Below are positions 13,063-13,607 of a stretch of 13,607 bases of DNA, one piece after another (position 1 is the stretch's first letter; every line of letters starts with the position of its first letter). The position numbers were made by a program, and so were the translations under genes. The DNA is from an uncultured Catenibacterium sp. (GTDB taxonomy: Bacteria; Bacillota_I; Bacilli_A; Erysipelotrichales; Coprobacillaceae). The stretch spans positions 1-13,607 of the forward strand of contig CAAFPB010000381.1 in assembly GCA_900764725.1 (NCBI GenBank), read 5' to 3'. Under the pieces are notes generated by a model that ran no database searches, was not told the DNA's origin, and saw only the letters and a program-made list of their open reading frames with translations.

Positions 13063-13586
13063 TAGCTTTCGTATGTATTCCATTGTCTGATGATACGATG
13101 AGACTCGCATTCATAGATTGTATTAAAGAGTGCTGTCTGATTTCTCCACAACTCTCTGTCTACATGCAAATGACCAAAATACCAATGAGTATAGGTTGTT
13201 TTCTTTTGTATATCATTTAAATAAGAAGTCAGAGGGAATTCCTGATAGACATCCCCTTTTATATGATATTTTTTAATAGTTGATAGAAAGTAGACTGTTT
13301 CATCAGGTGCAGTATGCGTCAAAATATAGTCTACATGATTATTAACTTCTTCTAAGTGTTTTAACCCATTTTCATATTCTTTTTTATTTGGCATTTCTTG
13401 TGGCCACCAAGATATATTTTCTTTACGAAATGGCTGGTCAATAGAATAACCGCCACCAAAAGTAAAGAATGTCTTCCCTTCTATTGTATAGATTTCGCCA
13501 CGCATTAAATGAATAAGATTATGTCTTATTTTATGGACATATCCCCCATTCCATGATTCTACTTGATAACTATTAAGTAAATTAAA
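13062..13586 (-). CDS. Metallophosphoesterase, 5' end missing (contig edge)
   Basis: The last 174 residues of a calcineurin-like phosphoesterase. Visible C-terminal family motifs are FFTFGGGYSID, a DYILTHTAP block with a metal-site His, and WYFGHLHVD with the GHxH metal motif. The N-terminal metal motifs (DxH, GD, GNH) would lie beyond the contig end. An apparent start codon at 13601 and the residues MLFRS are translated from sequencing adapter and are not part of the protein; the first genuine codon in the window is the TTT at 13586-13584. It resembles phosphatase-like proteins of about 220-260 aa, substrate unknown. The stop is TAA at 13062, next to a hairpin. Confidence 0.82.
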   Translation of the reverse strand, partial: FNLLNSYQVESWNGGYVHKIRHNLIHLMRGEIYTIEGKTFFTFGGGYSIDQPFRKENISWWPQEMPNKKEYENGLKHLEEVNNHVDYILTHTAPDETVYFLSTIKKYHIKGDVYQEFPLTSYLNDIQKKTTYTHWYFGHLHVDRELWRNQTALFNTIYECESHRIIRQWNTYES

Positions 13587-13607
13587 AGATCGGAAGAGCA
13601 CACGTCT
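13587..13607. other. Illumina TruSeq adapter remnant (not genomic)
   Basis: The final 21 bases match the standard TruSeq adapter exactly: AGATCGGAAGAGC followed by ACACGTCT. Its position flush with the contig end and inside a reading frame is what untrimmed adapter in an assembly looks like. True genomic sequence ends at about 13586; the first A or so could be either. Confidence 0.97.

Overview
The window looks like the end of a contig from an AT-rich, low-GC Gram-positive bacterium (Firmicutes). Shine-Dalgarno sites are strong (AAGGAGG/GAGGTGA), promoters are TTGACA/TATAAT, and termination uses short hairpins followed by T-runs. The rnhC / cvpA / mutS2 neighbourhood, the lspA-rluD pair, a lysine riboswitch and a ComEB-type dCMP deaminase all fit Firmicutes. 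Gene content and protein style suggest the Erysipelotrichia, but that is inference. There are no mobile elements, CRISPR arrays or phage genes. Most of the window is ordinary core genome.

Layout. (1) 10-196: a tRNA-Arg(UCU) on the + strand with two tandem terminators, facing a minus-strand terminator. (2) 206-2776, minus strand: a lysine riboswitch-controlled polar amino acid ABC importer (lipoprotein, permease, ATPase), with promoter, aptamer, antiterminator and terminator all readable. (3) 2799-9383, minus strand: a likely operon cvpA - mutS2 - uvrC - VanY-like membrane protein - YfcE-type phosphodiesterase, driven by a consensus promoter at 9355-9383. (4) 9425-10345, plus strand: an RNase HIII homologue, divergent from that operon. 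(5) 10371-12269, minus strand: lspA - rluD - dCMP deaminase, with overlapping genes, converging on the RNase HIII gene through two back-to-back hairpins. (6) 12311-13036, minus strand: a hemolysin III/PAQR-family membrane protein with its own promoter. (7) 13062-13586: the C-terminal part of a metallophosphoesterase cut by the contig end. The last 21 bases are Illumina adapter, not genome.

How the genes work together. When lysine is low, the L-box leader should let transcription run into the importer genes, so the transporter is probably for lysine or a related cationic amino acid. The long minus-strand operon joins nucleotide excision repair (UvrC) and MutS2 (recombination control or ribosome rescue) to two membrane proteins and a phosphodiesterase. 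LspA matures lipoproteins such as the SBP encoded here; RluD modifies 23S rRNA; the deaminase supplies dUMP.

Most worth a second look: (a) the RNase HIII homologue keeps the fold but has Ala in place of the first catalytic Asp, along with other active-site changes; (b) the VanY-like protein has lost all three zinc ligands; (c) a 16-bp direct repeat plus an 8-bp repeat is woven into the promoter region between rnhC and cvpA; (d) adapter sequence at the contig end has created a false start codon. I found no clear undescribed multi-gene system.
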